A stretch of DNA of 64,000 bases from assembly GCA_050943135.1 (NCBI GenBank), contig JBMNOP010000003.1, positions 62,001 through 126,000 of the forward strand. Reading direction: 5' to 3'. The stretch is from RUG695 sp050943135 (GTDB lineage: Bacteria > Planctomycetota > Planctomycetia > Pirellulales > Thermoguttaceae). The translations under genes and the position numbers were made by a program. The notes beneath the pieces were generated by a model. It was not told the origin of the DNA. It did not search any database and saw nothing but the letters and a program-made list of their open reading frames with translations. Below are positions 8,090 through 16,884 of this stretch, piece by piece. The first letter of the stretch is position 1. Every line of letters begins with the position of its first letter.

Positions 8090-9796
8090 TTATTCCGCTG
8101 TGTCCAGAAAACCCAGAAGTCTCTTCGAGCGACCGGGAGTCTGAAGCTTCTTAACCGCTTTGGCTTCGATTTGGCGCACTCGTTCACGTGTCACTTCGAA
8201 AATGCGACCAACTTCTTCGAGCGTGTGCATATATCCGTTATCCAGCCCATAGCGGAGACGAATAATTTCACGCTCACGCGGAGTGAGGGTTTGGAGAATT
8301 TTGTTGATTTCTTTACGAAGCATCTCGTTTCCGACACTCTGTTCCGGACGTTCAAAACTGTCATCGGCGACGAAATCGCCGAAAATGCTCTCATCGCTTT
8401 CGCCGATAGGATGTTCAAGACTGATCGGCAGAGACCCCATTTCGAAAATTCGGCGGACTTCGTCCTCGTTAACGCCCGCGATCCGAGCAATATCTTCAAC
8501 CGAAGGTTCGGTCCCCGTTTTTTGAAAATAGTTCTTTTGAATGTTCCGAAGACGGGTCAGCGTATCGATCATGTGCACTGGAATTCGAATAGTCCGTCCT
8601 TGGTCGGCAATGGCTCGCGTGATCGCTTGGCGAATCCACCAAGTGGCATAGGTCGAAAATTTGAATCCCTGCTGATATTCGAATTTATCGACCGCTCGCA
8701 TTAATCCCGTATTTCCCTCCTGAACCAAATCGAGGAAACTCATCCCGCGGTTGCGGTATTTTTTTGCGATCGAAACAACCAGCCGCAGGTTGCAATGAGA
8801 AAGCATAGCCTTAGCCTGCTCATATTCGACAAGAGACTTTTCGATGCGGTCAAGGCGCCTACGGAGTCTGGCGTGCGGTTCGATGATCATTTCGCGTAAA
8901 TGACGTAGCTCACGATGAAGGATTTGGCGACGGTGCATCGAAACAGGGTTCGGTGTCTTATCGCTCAGGAGGTACTTGATTTCGAGGATTCGTTCTGATG
9001 CCTTGATCATGTTCGAGCGGAGAAGGTTGATACGACGGGTCCGTAGGCTTAGCTCCTCAATTAAGACAACGGCATGGGACGTATAGGTTTTGAGATCTAT
9101 CAAGAGCGTGTGAAATTCCTTGGTACGTTGACGCGTTGCCTTTTTGCCTCGGAGCTGTTTGAGGCTACCGTAACAGGTTGAAATACAGCTTCCGATAGAG
9201 GAGAGGGTTGAAAGATTTGTGGGCATTCGTTTTAAGATGATCCCTTTCGAAATTTCCTGAGAGATCGACTTTTTGATGTTACGATCGAATGCCAAAATCT
9301 CGTTTTGGACATCGACGAGATTTTGTGTCGCGGCCAGGATTGCATAGGGAGCCGATAGGACTTCGCGTCGGTAGCGACGTCGAGCGGTTTCAATCCGCTT
9401 TGAAAGCATCACTTCTTCTTCACGTGTCAGAAGAGGGATGTCGGCCATCTGCGAAAGATAGATTCGGACAGGATCACTGTTCCATCTCTGAATTTCGCTC
9501 GCCAAAGGAAAGGAACGCGAAAAGGGCGTTCCCTTAGCACTTGTTTCTCGTTTACGGGCCGGTTTTGCATCATCCAGGGAATCGAACCAGTCAAGCATCT
9601 CTTCGCGCGGAGAATTTTCAACAATTTCTATACCCTCGTCTTCGAGGGAGAGAAGCCAGTCGGCGTAGAGGTTGGGATCAATGGAGTCTGGAGCAAAATC
9701 GAGTTTGGAAAAATCGTTTTTGGTCAGATACCCCTGCTGTTTTCCCTTATTGAAAAGTTCTTCCAGTATTCCGGTTGCTTGATCCGTTTTACTCAC
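8090..9796 (-). CDS. rpoD: Primary RNA polymerase sigma factor RpoD
   Basis: This 568-residue sigma-70 factor has an N-terminal 1.1-like segment, region 1.2 (DPVRIYLSQMADIPLLTREEE), and a non-conserved charged insert of about 200 residues. Regions 2.1-2.4 include FLDLVQEGNTGLMRAVDKF and FSTYATWWIRQAITRAIAD. Region 3 follows, then region 4.2 (TLEEVGRIFEVTRERVRQIE). It directs RNA polymerase to housekeeping promoters. It lies 57 bases downstream of dnaG on the same strand, as in the classical dnaG-rpoD macromolecular synthesis operon, here without rpsU. Confidence 0.96.
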   Translation of the reverse strand: MSKTDQATGILEELFNKGKQQGYLTKNDFSKLDFAPDSIDPNLYADWLLSLEDEGIEIVENSPREEMLDWFDSLDDAKPARKRETSAKGTPFSRSFPLASEIQRWNSDPVRIYLSQMADIPLLTREEEVMLSKRIETARRRYRREVLSAPYAILAATQNLVDVQNEILAFDRNIKKSISQEISKGIILKRMPTNLSTLSSIGSCISTCYGSLKQLRGKKATRQRTKEFHTLLIDLKTYTSHAVVLIEELSLRTRRINLLRSNMIKASERILEIKYLLSDKTPNPVSMHRRQILHRELRHLREMIIEPHARLRRRLDRIEKSLVEYEQAKAMLSHCNLRLVVSIAKKYRNRGMSFLDLVQEGNTGLMRAVDKFEYQQGFKFSTYATWWIRQAITRAIADQGRTIRIPVHMIDTLTRLRNIQKNYFQKTGTEPSVEDIARIAGVNEDEVRRIFEMGSLPISLEHPIGESDESIFGDFVADDSFERPEQSVGNEMLRKEINKILQTLTPREREIIRLRYGLDNGYMHTLEEVGRIFEVTRERVRQIEAKAVKKLQTPGRSKRLLGFLDTAE

Positions 9797-9853
9797 GATT
9801 GTCTCCTGCGTCTTCCGTGACGCTGTTGGAAATGGAATTTTGTGCGACCTGTG

Positions 9854-12019
9854 TCAGAGGTTCGTATTGTCATGAGCGTCCTCATCCATGAGTCCGCTCT
9901 TTTCCTGTTCGCTATGGCGCTGTTGCTTTTCTTTTAAGAGTCGCTGAAGCTCCAAAAGTTTTTGATCTTTCTTCTTCTCATCGAGCCCACTATCTCGTAA
10001 ATCGCTAAACTGTGCCGGTTTGACACGTCTGATCCGTTGACTTAAAAATGCGTCGAGGATCTGCCTGAGAAGCAGTTGTCGATTTTCCTCTTTGGCCAAC
10101 CGACCTCGTAAGTCTTTGTCGGTACTCTTTTCGGCAATATCATCGAGGCACGAAATCATTGCCTGTGAATCATAACGGCGGAGAATCATACTGAAGGTGA
10201 CCGGATGGACTCCCCGACTTAAAAGGTCGGTTCCCAGAAGGAATATTTGGCGGCTTACCGGTGAGATGAAATCATCGGCTGAAACTTCGGAGGCCATTTC
10301 CGGGAATATTTCTGGACATGTCCACCAGAGGTTGAAAAATTCGATCTCGAGTGCCTTTGGTAGAAAGGAATGATTTTTCCAAATGTCGGGCGGCAGCAAG
10401 CCGAATCGTGAAGCAAGTATCTCCGGGGTTTCGTCGTCAAACTGGGGGATCGGAATGACGGCTCGTTCCGGGAGAGGGGTAGGAGCCTGGGCCCTAGTTC
10501 CCTGCCAGTGAACGCGGTTCTGGGCTTTGCGGTGAACTTCAATCCGAGCATTGATCTCTTCTTGCTCAACAAGAAACTTATCTGAAAGACGCTGCAAAAT
10601 TTTACTTATCCGAATTTGTGATGGACCACGCAGCAGATTGTCGTCGTATGGGACAAGAGCGATGACCGATAAAAGAGAGTCGAGTGCTTTTGACGATTCG
10701 ATGACATTCGACAGGTCGACCCCGTCGACCGCCTGCGCAAAAGCATATTCCAGCGCAGTGATCGCATATTTATCGATCTGTTCTTCAAAGGCATCCTTCC
10801 CATGGGACAGAATGAAGTCACACGGGTCATTGTTGTCGGGAAGGGTTAGGATCGACATATCAGCACCTTGGGCGACAAAAAAACCGAGAACTTCCTCGGC
10901 ACGTTTTCGACCAGCGGCGTCACCGTCGAGAACCAGGTAGATTTTGTCGGCAAAGCGGTTTAAGATTTTGACGTGCTCGGCGCCTAGTGCGGTGCCGAGA
11001 ACGGCAACAGTTTCTTCCAAACCGAATTGATGGGCCATGATAGCATCGGTATATCCCTCGGTAATAATCACGCGTCTCTTGGCGCGAATGGCGTTGTGCG
11101 CTAATTCGAGCCCATAAAACATCTTTGATTTGGTGAATATGGGCGTTTCGGGAGAATTTATATACTTTGCGGGACTGTTTAAGGAAGAACTCGGAAGAAT
11201 TCTTCCACCGAAGGCGACAGTTCGGTTATTGGTATCGCGGATCGGGAAAAGAACACGTCCGTGGAATCGGTCATAAAGGGAGGAGCATTCTTCTTCGGAA
11301 AGACGCCCTTGGATACTCGTGAGGCGGAAATTCGGTCGGGGAACCAAAACACCGGCTTCAATCAAGGTCCGGGTGCGGGCGCGTGAATATCCGATCCAAT
11401 CGAGAAGGACGGAGGAATTGAGAGGAGCATACCCAATCTTAAACCGGCGGGCGATCCCGTCGGAGATTCCGCGCTCTTGGATATATTTGCGAGCCTCGGC
11501 AGCTTCCGGACTGGCGAGATAATGCCGATGATATTTCTCGGTCAGCCACTCAAGGGATTTGTAAAGGACCGGTTTCGAGACGGGTTCGGCCGCTACCGTA
11601 CGGTCCTCTTCGATGTTAAGGAGTTTTTCCGGTCCGACAGAATGGGTAAAATCGGGATCGACAAAAGAACCGGACTTCTTAAAGCGCGACCTGCTCTTAG
11701 GAATAGAGATACCCGCCAAGTCGGCAAGGATTTCGAGTGCCTCTTTAAAGTCAACTCTTTCTATCTGTTCGATGAAAGAGAAAATATCGCCCCCTAAGTT
11801 ACAAACCCAGCACCGGTACGTCTGACGTTCCGGGTTTACCTGCAGGCTCGGGCGGTTATCGTCGTGCCACGGACAGCGGCCGACGTAGATGCGCCCTTTT
11901 CGTTGGAGGGTGGGAACATATTTCGAGACCAGATCAACGATGTCGATAGCGTCTCTGATCTTTTCTTTGATCTCAAACGACGGTTTCAAGGTTTTCGTCC
12001 GTGAAAACAGTGAAGGCAA
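9854..12019 (-). CDS. dnaG: DNA primase
   Basis: This 721-residue primase makes RNA primers at the replication fork. The N-terminal CHC2 zinc finger reads CPWH ... CWVC (about residues 49-73). The catalytic core with the TOPRIM motifs EGYTDAIMAH and LVLDGDAAG lies at about 330-400. The C-terminal DnaB-interaction region is divergent and ends in a charged helix (KKKDQKLLELQRLLKEKQ). The start is uncertain: the best in-frame start is TTG 12019, there is no ATG nearby and no clear ribosome site, and a second TTG lies at 11989. A candidate promoter and 5'-terminal hairpin lie upstream. Confidence 0.93.
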   Translation of the reverse strand: MPSLFSRTKTLKPSFEIKEKIRDAIDIVDLVSKYVPTLQRKGRIYVGRCPWHDDNRPSLQVNPERQTYRCWVCNLGGDIFSFIEQIERVDFKEALEILADLAGISIPKSRSRFKKSGSFVDPDFTHSVGPEKLLNIEEDRTVAAEPVSKPVLYKSLEWLTEKYHRHYLASPEAAEARKYIQERGISDGIARRFKIGYAPLNSSVLLDWIGYSRARTRTLIEAGVLVPRPNFRLTSIQGRLSEEECSSLYDRFHGRVLFPIRDTNNRTVAFGGRILPSSSLNSPAKYINSPETPIFTKSKMFYGLELAHNAIRAKRRVIITEGYTDAIMAHQFGLEETVAVLGTALGAEHVKILNRFADKIYLVLDGDAAGRKRAEEVLGFFVAQGADMSILTLPDNNDPCDFILSHGKDAFEEQIDKYAITALEYAFAQAVDGVDLSNVIESSKALDSLLSVIALVPYDDNLLRGPSQIRISKILQRLSDKFLVEQEEINARIEVHRKAQNRVHWQGTRAQAPTPLPERAVIPIPQFDDETPEILASRFGLLPPDIWKNHSFLPKALEIEFFNLWWTCPEIFPEMASEVSADDFISPVSRQIFLLGTDLLSRGVHPVTFSMILRRYDSQAMISCLDDIAEKSTDKDLRGRLAKEENRQLLLRQILDAFLSQRIRRVKPAQFSDLRDSGLDEKKKDQKLLELQRLLKEKQQRHSEQEKSGLMDEDAHDNTNL

Positions 12020-12095
12020 ATGCGGAGAGGTCGGCCGGAAGAACAGCGGGACACATCACGCCCATGAGAAAGCGGTTTTAGACGACGATTCCGCG

Positions 12096-12119
12096 TGGGT
12101 CGCCCTCCTTGGCGACCCA
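12096..12119 (-). promoter_or_regulatory. 5'-leader stem-loop of dnaG-rpoD
   Basis: A perfect 9-bp inverted repeat (TGGGTCGCC with GGCGACCCA) has a six-base loop. Read on the dnaG strand, the loop is AAGGAG, a Shine-Dalgarno-like sequence. No T-run follows, so it is not a terminator. If the promoter just upstream is right, this stem-loop sits at the very 5' end of the mRNA, about 77 bases before the TTG start. Confidence 0.5.
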
Positions 12120-12128
12120 GGTGTCGAG

Positions 12129-12157
12129 AGTCTAATCTTTCCGAAAAAAACGGTCAA
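12129..12157 (-). promoter_or_regulatory. Candidate dnaG-rpoD promoter
   Basis: On the minus strand TTGACC (12157-12152), a 17-base spacer and TAGACT (12134-12129) match the sigma-70 consensus at 5/6 and 4/6 positions. Its place between the upstream gene's hairpin and the dnaG leader is right for an operon promoter. Confidence 0.45.
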
Positions 12158-12269
12158 GATCAATTTTTGGTACGGGAATGAAGCGCATAAAAAGGTTTTT
12201 AACCCCTGATTTGCCATGTTACCCGGAATGAGCATGTTCTTTTACTCACGGCACGAACCGGAATCTCTC

Positions 12270-12302
12270 GAAAAAGAGGGGAAGATTCAAAAACTCCCTC
12301 TC
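12270..12302 (-). terminator. Possible terminator of the rho / URO-D-like unit
   Basis: On the minus strand GAGAGGGAG and CTTCCCCTC can pair with one mismatch around an A/T-rich loop, followed by T5 at 12275-12271. It lies 30 bases after the stop at 12333. Confidence 0.4.
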
Positions 12303-12332
12303 CCATGATATTTATGGATGGTTAAACGGAGA

Positions 12333-13250
12333 TCAGGAAATCTTACGAAGCGCCGTAATTGCCTTGTCTGCGACTTTGGACGGGGTCGCTTCGGTGAAGT
12401 GTCCGATAAAGCCGTTTCTCTCATAAGAGAGGCATTCGCGAATCTGCTGATAGCGGTCGGGACTGACCGTTCCGTTCTCGACAAGGTCGTCGAGACAGAC
12501 GGCGAAGGCTGCTTTTCCGGCGTACTGGCGTCCCGTGGTTGATATATCGGCGGCATAAGGGGAATCGATCCGTAATACGTTAATTCCCAATTCGATCAGG
12601 TCACCATAAAAATCTTCGCAAGATGTAAGGTTGCTGAACCAGACGTGAAGACCTAATTCCCTTGCACTGCGAATTTGTAGCGCGTAACGCGGTTTGAGAA
12701 GTTTGCGCCAAAGTGAAAGTGTCATCCATTTGATGTTCCAGTCGTCACGCAGCTCGATTCCGTGGAAGCCCTTGCGGACAAGCATATCGAACATTTTTGT
12801 TTCTTGTTCGATAATCGAATCGAAAAGGTCCAGAAATCGATCTGTCTCGATCAGGGCGTCATCGGTACCACGGTCTCGACCGCGGAGGGCACGGTAAACC
12901 GCGAAACCGCTCAGAGAGAGAGTTGCCAAGCGATAACGGTCTTCGCAGACTCTGACTGCCTTGCCGATACCTGCCAGACGACGGACCGGCTCCAACTGAG
13001 GAGGTTGGTAGTCGTCGACCATGTTCCAGGACGTGAGCGCCGGCTCGGTGGGTATTGTTAAGAGTCCATCTTTTCCACGTTCAATGACAAAGCCCCATTC
13101 GCTCGTGCCGGGATCATCTGTTTTTGTCAGTGAAAGATCATAGGTAAAAACGTCGCTGTTTTTCAGACGTCCTCCTGTAACCCAAAACGGAACTGTTGAA
13201 ACTCCTTTAAAAGTAACAGCACGGTCAACAAGGCCCTTTCTTGTGTACAT
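12333..13250 (-). CDS. URO-D-like (uroporphyrinogen decarboxylase superfamily) protein
   Basis: This 305-residue protein has the look of the URO-D/methyltransferase TIM-barrel superfamily. Visible are a domain with FAVYRALRGRDR, the segment KGFHGIELRDDWNIKWMTLS, a histidine-containing strand (ELGLHVWFSNLTSCEDF) and a C-terminal GTVSPDRYQQIRECL. Family members act in heme synthesis or as corrinoid methyltransferases and sugar-linked enzymes; nothing here settles which. It starts 33 bases after the rho stop with an AAGGAAA site, so it is probably co-transcribed with rho. No heme or corrinoid genes lie nearby. Confidence 0.65.
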   Translation of the reverse strand: MYTRKGLVDRAVTFKGVSTVPFWVTGGRLKNSDVFTYDLSLTKTDDPGTSEWGFVIERGKDGLLTIPTEPALTSWNMVDDYQPPQLEPVRRLAGIGKAVRVCEDRYRLATLSLSGFAVYRALRGRDRGTDDALIETDRFLDLFDSIIEQETKMFDMLVRKGFHGIELRDDWNIKWMTLSLWRKLLKPRYALQIRSARELGLHVWFSNLTSCEDFYGDLIELGINVLRIDSPYAADISTTGRQYAGKAAFAVCLDDLVENGTVSPDRYQQIRECLSYERNGFIGHFTEATPSKVADKAITALRKIS

Positions 13251-13283
13251 TTTATCATTTTCCTTGGAGGTCTGGATGAAATT

Positions 13284-14825
13284 TTATTCGTGCCGTATGA
13301 ACCGATTGAAAAACTCCTCATTCGACTCATAGCGGGAAAGCTCCTTGACCAGCTTTTCCATCGCTTCGACCGGATTCATCGGGGTCATGATGCGCCGAAT
13401 CATATTGACCGCATGGAGGGTTTCCGGGGGGAGGAGCTTCTCTTCACGACGGGTTCCCGATTTCGAGATATCGATGGCAGGCCACACTCGACGGTCGGCG
13501 AGGCGTCGATCAAGAACCAGATCCATATTGCCGGTTCCCTTAAACTCCTGAAAAATGAGCTCATCCATTCGACTACCGGTATCGATCAGAGCCGTTCCGA
13601 CAATTGTCAGTGATCCACCACCTTCGTTGAGCCGAGCCGAAGAGAAAATCTTCTTGGGGATATCCATGGCCTTGATATCTATTCCGCCCGACATGGTGCG
13701 TCCCGTGTTCCCAACCCACTTGTTGAATGCCCGGGCGAGACGGGTAATTGAGTCGAGAAGGAGGAAGACATCTTTTCCTTCTTCGGCCAAGCGTTTACAT
13801 CGTTCAATGATGAATTGGGCAATCCGCACGTGGCTTTCGAGATTACAGTCGAGACTACTCGAGACAACCTCGGCGCCAGTAACGGCGCGTCGGAAGTCGG
13901 TAACCTCTTCGGGCCGTTCGTCGATCAGGAGAACAAAGACGTGGATATCGGGGTAATTCGTGGTTACTGCCTGACTGATTTGTTGCAACAGAACAGTCTT
14001 TCCGGAACGAGGAGGGGCAACGATCAACGCCCGCTGTCCCTTGCCCAGTGGAGTGAGAAGGTCCATCACCCGGGTACTGATCGGTTCGGGTCCGGTGGAA
14101 AGACGGATCCAAAATTCGGGATTGATCGGGGTCATTTCGTCAAACGGCTTGACTTCAGCGTATTGAGCGGGGGTAAGGCCGTCAATTTCCTGAACCTCCA
14201 TCAAGCGAGAACCCAATTCCTGTTGACTCGGTTGCGCCATTCCTTTGATCAATACCCCCTGACGCAGATTCAACTTGTTGATCAAGGCGGCGGGAACAAA
14301 CGGATCGGCCGGGAGACGTGAGTAATTTTCTTCGGGATTGCGGAGGAAACCGAAACCGTTCGGATGAGTTTCCAACACTCCGCTAACCTCAACGTAGGTA
14401 GAAGGGTCGGCCGGTTCAAAGGGTTGCTGGGAACGGTTCTGACCTGTACCGTTGCGGTGTTGACGCGTCCGATTGTTTTGGGGCCTACCTGACCAGTTGT
14501 CTTCGGAATTCCGATCGGGGCCGCTTCGGTATCCCCCATGGCGATAGGCGTTGTCGCGATAAACACCGCTGCGGTAACCTCCGTCGCGGTAGGTGTTGTC
14601 ACGATAAACACTATCGCGGTAACCCCCGTCACGGTAATTCCTGTTTCCTCGGCCGAGGCCCTCTCGGTTGTATCGGGGATTATTTACATTTCGGAAATCG
14701 TTGGGATGGTTGCTGTCACCCTTTGGCGGATATCGCCTGTCCTTCCGGTCGGGGTAGGGGGCGTTTTGGCGGAATCTGTTGTACTGTTTCGGACGAGAAT
14801 TTTGCCTGGTGTATTTGTCAGCCAT
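13284..14825 (-). CDS. rho: Transcription termination factor Rho
   Basis: This 513-residue Rho is a hexameric RNA helicase that ends transcription. After a low-complexity N-terminal extension of about 145 residues (Arg/Asn/Gly/Tyr-rich, with 15-residue tandem repeats near residues 62-100) come the cold-shock RNA-binding domain (GVLETHPNGFGFLRNPEENY) and the ATPase domain. That domain has Walker A (APPRSGKTVLL), Walker B (DVFLLLDSITRLARAFN), and the C-terminal GTGNMDLVLDRRLADRRVWPA. The usual Rho-N helical domain is replaced by the disordered extension. Such extensions are known in other Rho proteins and can promote RNA binding or condensates. A 570-base upstream leader may serve autoregulation. 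Confidence 0.95.
   Translation of the reverse strand: MADKYTRQNSRPKQYNRFRQNAPYPDRKDRRYPPKGDSNHPNDFRNVNNPRYNREGLGRGNRNYRDGGYRDSVYRDNTYRDGGYRSGVYRDNAYRHGGYRSGPDRNSEDNWSGRPQNNRTRQHRNGTGQNRSQQPFEPADPSTYVEVSGVLETHPNGFGFLRNPEENYSRLPADPFVPAALINKLNLRQGVLIKGMAQPSQQELGSRLMEVQEIDGLTPAQYAEVKPFDEMTPINPEFWIRLSTGPEPISTRVMDLLTPLGKGQRALIVAPPRSGKTVLLQQISQAVTTNYPDIHVFVLLIDERPEEVTDFRRAVTGAEVVSSSLDCNLESHVRIAQFIIERCKRLAEEGKDVFLLLDSITRLARAFNKWVGNTGRTMSGGIDIKAMDIPKKIFSSARLNEGGGSLTIVGTALIDTGSRMDELIFQEFKGTGNMDLVLDRRLADRRVWPAIDISKSGTRREEKLLPPETLHAVNMIRRIMTPMNPVEAMEKLVKELSRYESNEEFFNRFIRHE
14527..14643 (-). repeat. 45-bp tandem repeat inside rho
   Basis: Units begin at 14527, 14572 and 14617 (two full copies and a partial third), each 45 bp and encoding a 15-residue Tyr-Arg-Asp/Gly unit. 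The copies differ at a few bases, so the array is under drift but keeps its frame. Confidence 0.75.
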
Positions 14826-15396
14826 AAAAAACCTGTGGTATGAGAGTCTCGTGGTATGGAATTTTGAAAATGGTTTGGTTCTCGTACCCAGAGCTTTGGG
14901 GACTATGCCTGCACGGGTACGGTAAGCTGAAAGTGGAAGTAATCGCTACAATGCTTGCCGTCAGATCGAAAAGACCACTCGACGAACACCACAGCACATA
15001 TTTGATGCTTTTGACTCGGAGGGGAGAAACACCCCTTGGAATAATCTTGCGTAACGTTTTGGGCTCGGTGGCATCAGCAATCACGCCGAAAAGCCCGACA
15101 CCGAGAAATCGGCATTTGACCCGATGCCGTGGCCTTCGCCCCACTTGGATCTTCCATCCACGGCGCAAAAACGCCAAACGGGAGAACGTCTACGGTTGCG
15201 ACTGCGTATTCAGTACAGTCACAGGCTCGGGAGAGAATAAAGCACCGACGGAAAATTAACGAACGCACACTGAACTTCGGTAAAGGGGACCGCGCGAAAA
15301 CACAAACCCAATGTCTTGGGATATTTAATACAGCGAACGGGTAACCCCTGCGAGAAATGGCCAAGAGAATCTGACCACCCTCTCACCAATAAGCTT
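14826..15396 (-). other. Long leader upstream of rho
   Basis: There are 571 bases between the methyltransferase stop and the rho start, both on the minus strand. Open frames here have unnatural composition and no ribosome sites. On the minus strand a 7-bp stem CTCGGTG/CACCGAG encloses a GC-rich segment at about 15065-15107, and GGCAT/ATGCC pairs nearby. This suggests a structured untranslated leader, as expected if Rho controls its own synthesis. Confidence 0.4.
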
Positions 15397-16881
15397 CTAA
15401 TTCACACCCATTCTAACAATTTTCGGATTCTTGTCAACCTCTATGTGGAGAGTTTGCCCTTTCTTTCTAAGATTTTCGGCACTTTTGATCGAGATTGCGT
15501 CGGCTTTTAATATTCCGTATCCTCCCATCAGCCCTATCCGTATTTCGGCCTCTCTGGTACGTTTGGGGACGGTGGTCGCATCCTGGCGATATTCTTGCCA
15601 CGATGTATTTCCCGTTTTTACGACGACTAATGGAATTTCCCGAAGAGGGTTTCGGTCTTCGTCAAAAAAAGCGAGAGACACCGCAAGGACTCCGCGAAGA
15701 TGCTTTCTTTCCGAGACAATGCCTATCCCTTCCAGAGAGCAACTGAAGTCGACTTTGCGAATCTTTGTCCCGTCGAGTCGGAAAGCACGGATAGCCAAAG
15801 TCGAAAGCTCTTCTTTCCGTTGGCGGAGTGTTAATTCCGTAAGGCACAGGTCTGGAAGTTCGGTCTTTTCTTTCCAGGAATCTTCTCGGTCTGCCATTTC
15901 CTTTCGTTTGATAGCATCTTTTCGTTTTTGTTCTGTCCGAACCACGAGCGAGTCGAACCAGAGAACCGATTCCCCTTCCGGCGCGGTCGTGTCGGGACGG
16001 ATTACTACGTTCCGCGTTTCAAACCATCCCGGAATGTTTTCAAAATTTTCGGAATTTGTGTATTCAAACGACTCGTCAAGAATCGCTTGTGATTGTTCCC
16101 CGTCTGATTTTTCGGAAAACGTGTCGAATCGGCATTTTGGACAGACGTTGATGAGGGGTAGCGTTTTGACGTCTCCGCCGGTTTTGGTAATCTGACATAA
16201 CCGTTGCGTATATCTGGCGCCGACCGGCGCAATCAGAATTCCGTTTTCGGCGAGTCGGTCAATGAGTGACCCGGGGATTGTTTTGGGGAAGGAGTTTAAG
16301 ATGAGGATTTTGTCGAATGATTCGGTTTCCTCATTGATTTGTTTCGGGGACATCCCTCGAATCCGAACATTTCGCACACCGAGCACTTTAAAGGCTTCAC
16401 CGTTCTTTTTTATAAGGGATGGGATCATTTCTCCTATGGTAACCTCGTCGGCCAACTGTGAGGCAATTGCCGCAGCATAGCCGGTTCCGGCTCCGACGAT
16501 CCAGACGCGGTCGGACAGAGAGATATGGAGTTTTTCAAGTGCATAGACCGTCTCGAAGGGGGAAGAGAGAGTATTCCCCGAACCGAGAGGAATCGGCAGG
16601 TCGGTATAGGGATCGCCTTTCCATCCCCTCGGAACAAAAGGAACACGAGAGACTCGCATAACGGCCTGAAGAAGGGGAACGCTTGCTAATTTTTTTGTCG
16701 GGACTAATCGTTCGAGCACCAGTGCGCGGGCACTCGGATCAATCGGCAAGGATAAATTGTCGTCAATCGAGTACGATACCGAATCATCGGAAACCAGCGC
16801 CGTTTCGGCGAGAACGGAAAGATGGGAAACAAGAACGAAAAGCCACGCGATGCCGAACAGCAGGGGATAAAATGTTCTCAT
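15397..16881 (-). CDS. Exported isoaspartyl methyltransferase-like protein with C-terminal extension
   Basis: The protein is 494 residues. The start MRTFYPLLFGIAWLFVLVSHL is a signal peptide. Residues about 45-240 match protein-L-isoaspartate O-methyltransferase: MRVSRVPFVPRGW, PIPLGSGNTLSSPFETVYALE, the SAM motif VWIVGAGTGYAAAIASQLA, and ENGILIAPVG. The C-terminal 250 residues resemble a beta-rich carbohydrate-binding or adhesion module (about 270-494) with a charged linker (KRKDAIKRKEMADREDSWKE). Ordinary PCMT enzymes repair damaged aspartates in the cytosol; an exported one must act in the periplasm or has lost the activity, as SAM is not normally there. It follows the FHA gene by three bases. 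Confidence 0.75.
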   Translation of the reverse strand: MRTFYPLLFGIAWLFVLVSHLSVLAETALVSDDSVSYSIDDNLSLPIDPSARALVLERLVPTKKLASVPLLQAVMRVSRVPFVPRGWKGDPYTDLPIPLGSGNTLSSPFETVYALEKLHISLSDRVWIVGAGTGYAAAIASQLADEVTIGEMIPSLIKKNGEAFKVLGVRNVRIRGMSPKQINEETESFDKILILNSFPKTIPGSLIDRLAENGILIAPVGARYTQRLCQITKTGGDVKTLPLINVCPKCRFDTFSEKSDGEQSQAILDESFEYTNSENFENIPGWFETRNVVIRPDTTAPEGESVLWFDSLVVRTEQKRKDAIKRKEMADREDSWKEKTELPDLCLTELTLRQRKEELSTLAIRAFRLDGTKIRKVDFSCSLEGIGIVSERKHLRGVLAVSLAFFDEDRNPLREIPLVVVKTGNTSWQEYRQDATTVPKRTREAEIRIGLMGGYGILKADAISIKSAENLRKKGQTLHIEVDKNPKIVRMGVN

Positions 16882-16884
16882 GGA

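Larger units (their letters stand above)
12020..12332 (-). other. Intergenic: terminator, dnaG promoter and leader hairpin
   Basis: On the minus strand this holds a terminator-like hairpin for the URO-D-like gene (12270-12302), a promoter candidate (12157 to 12129) and a perfect 9-bp stem-loop (12119 to 12096). It also has a 30-codon ATG frame (12065 to 11973) that runs out of frame over the dnaG start and has no visible ribosome site. No other gene is seen. Confidence 0.5.

Noticed and set aside
8075..8704. 209-codon plus-strand frame opposite rpoD
   Set aside because: Antisense to the conserved sigma regions 2-4 of rpoD; a shadow caused by codon bias.
14818..15364. Two minus-strand frames (119 and 96 codons) upstream of rho
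   Set aside because: They lack ribosome sites and show unusual residue mixes with many Cys, Arg and Ser; better read as a structured leader.
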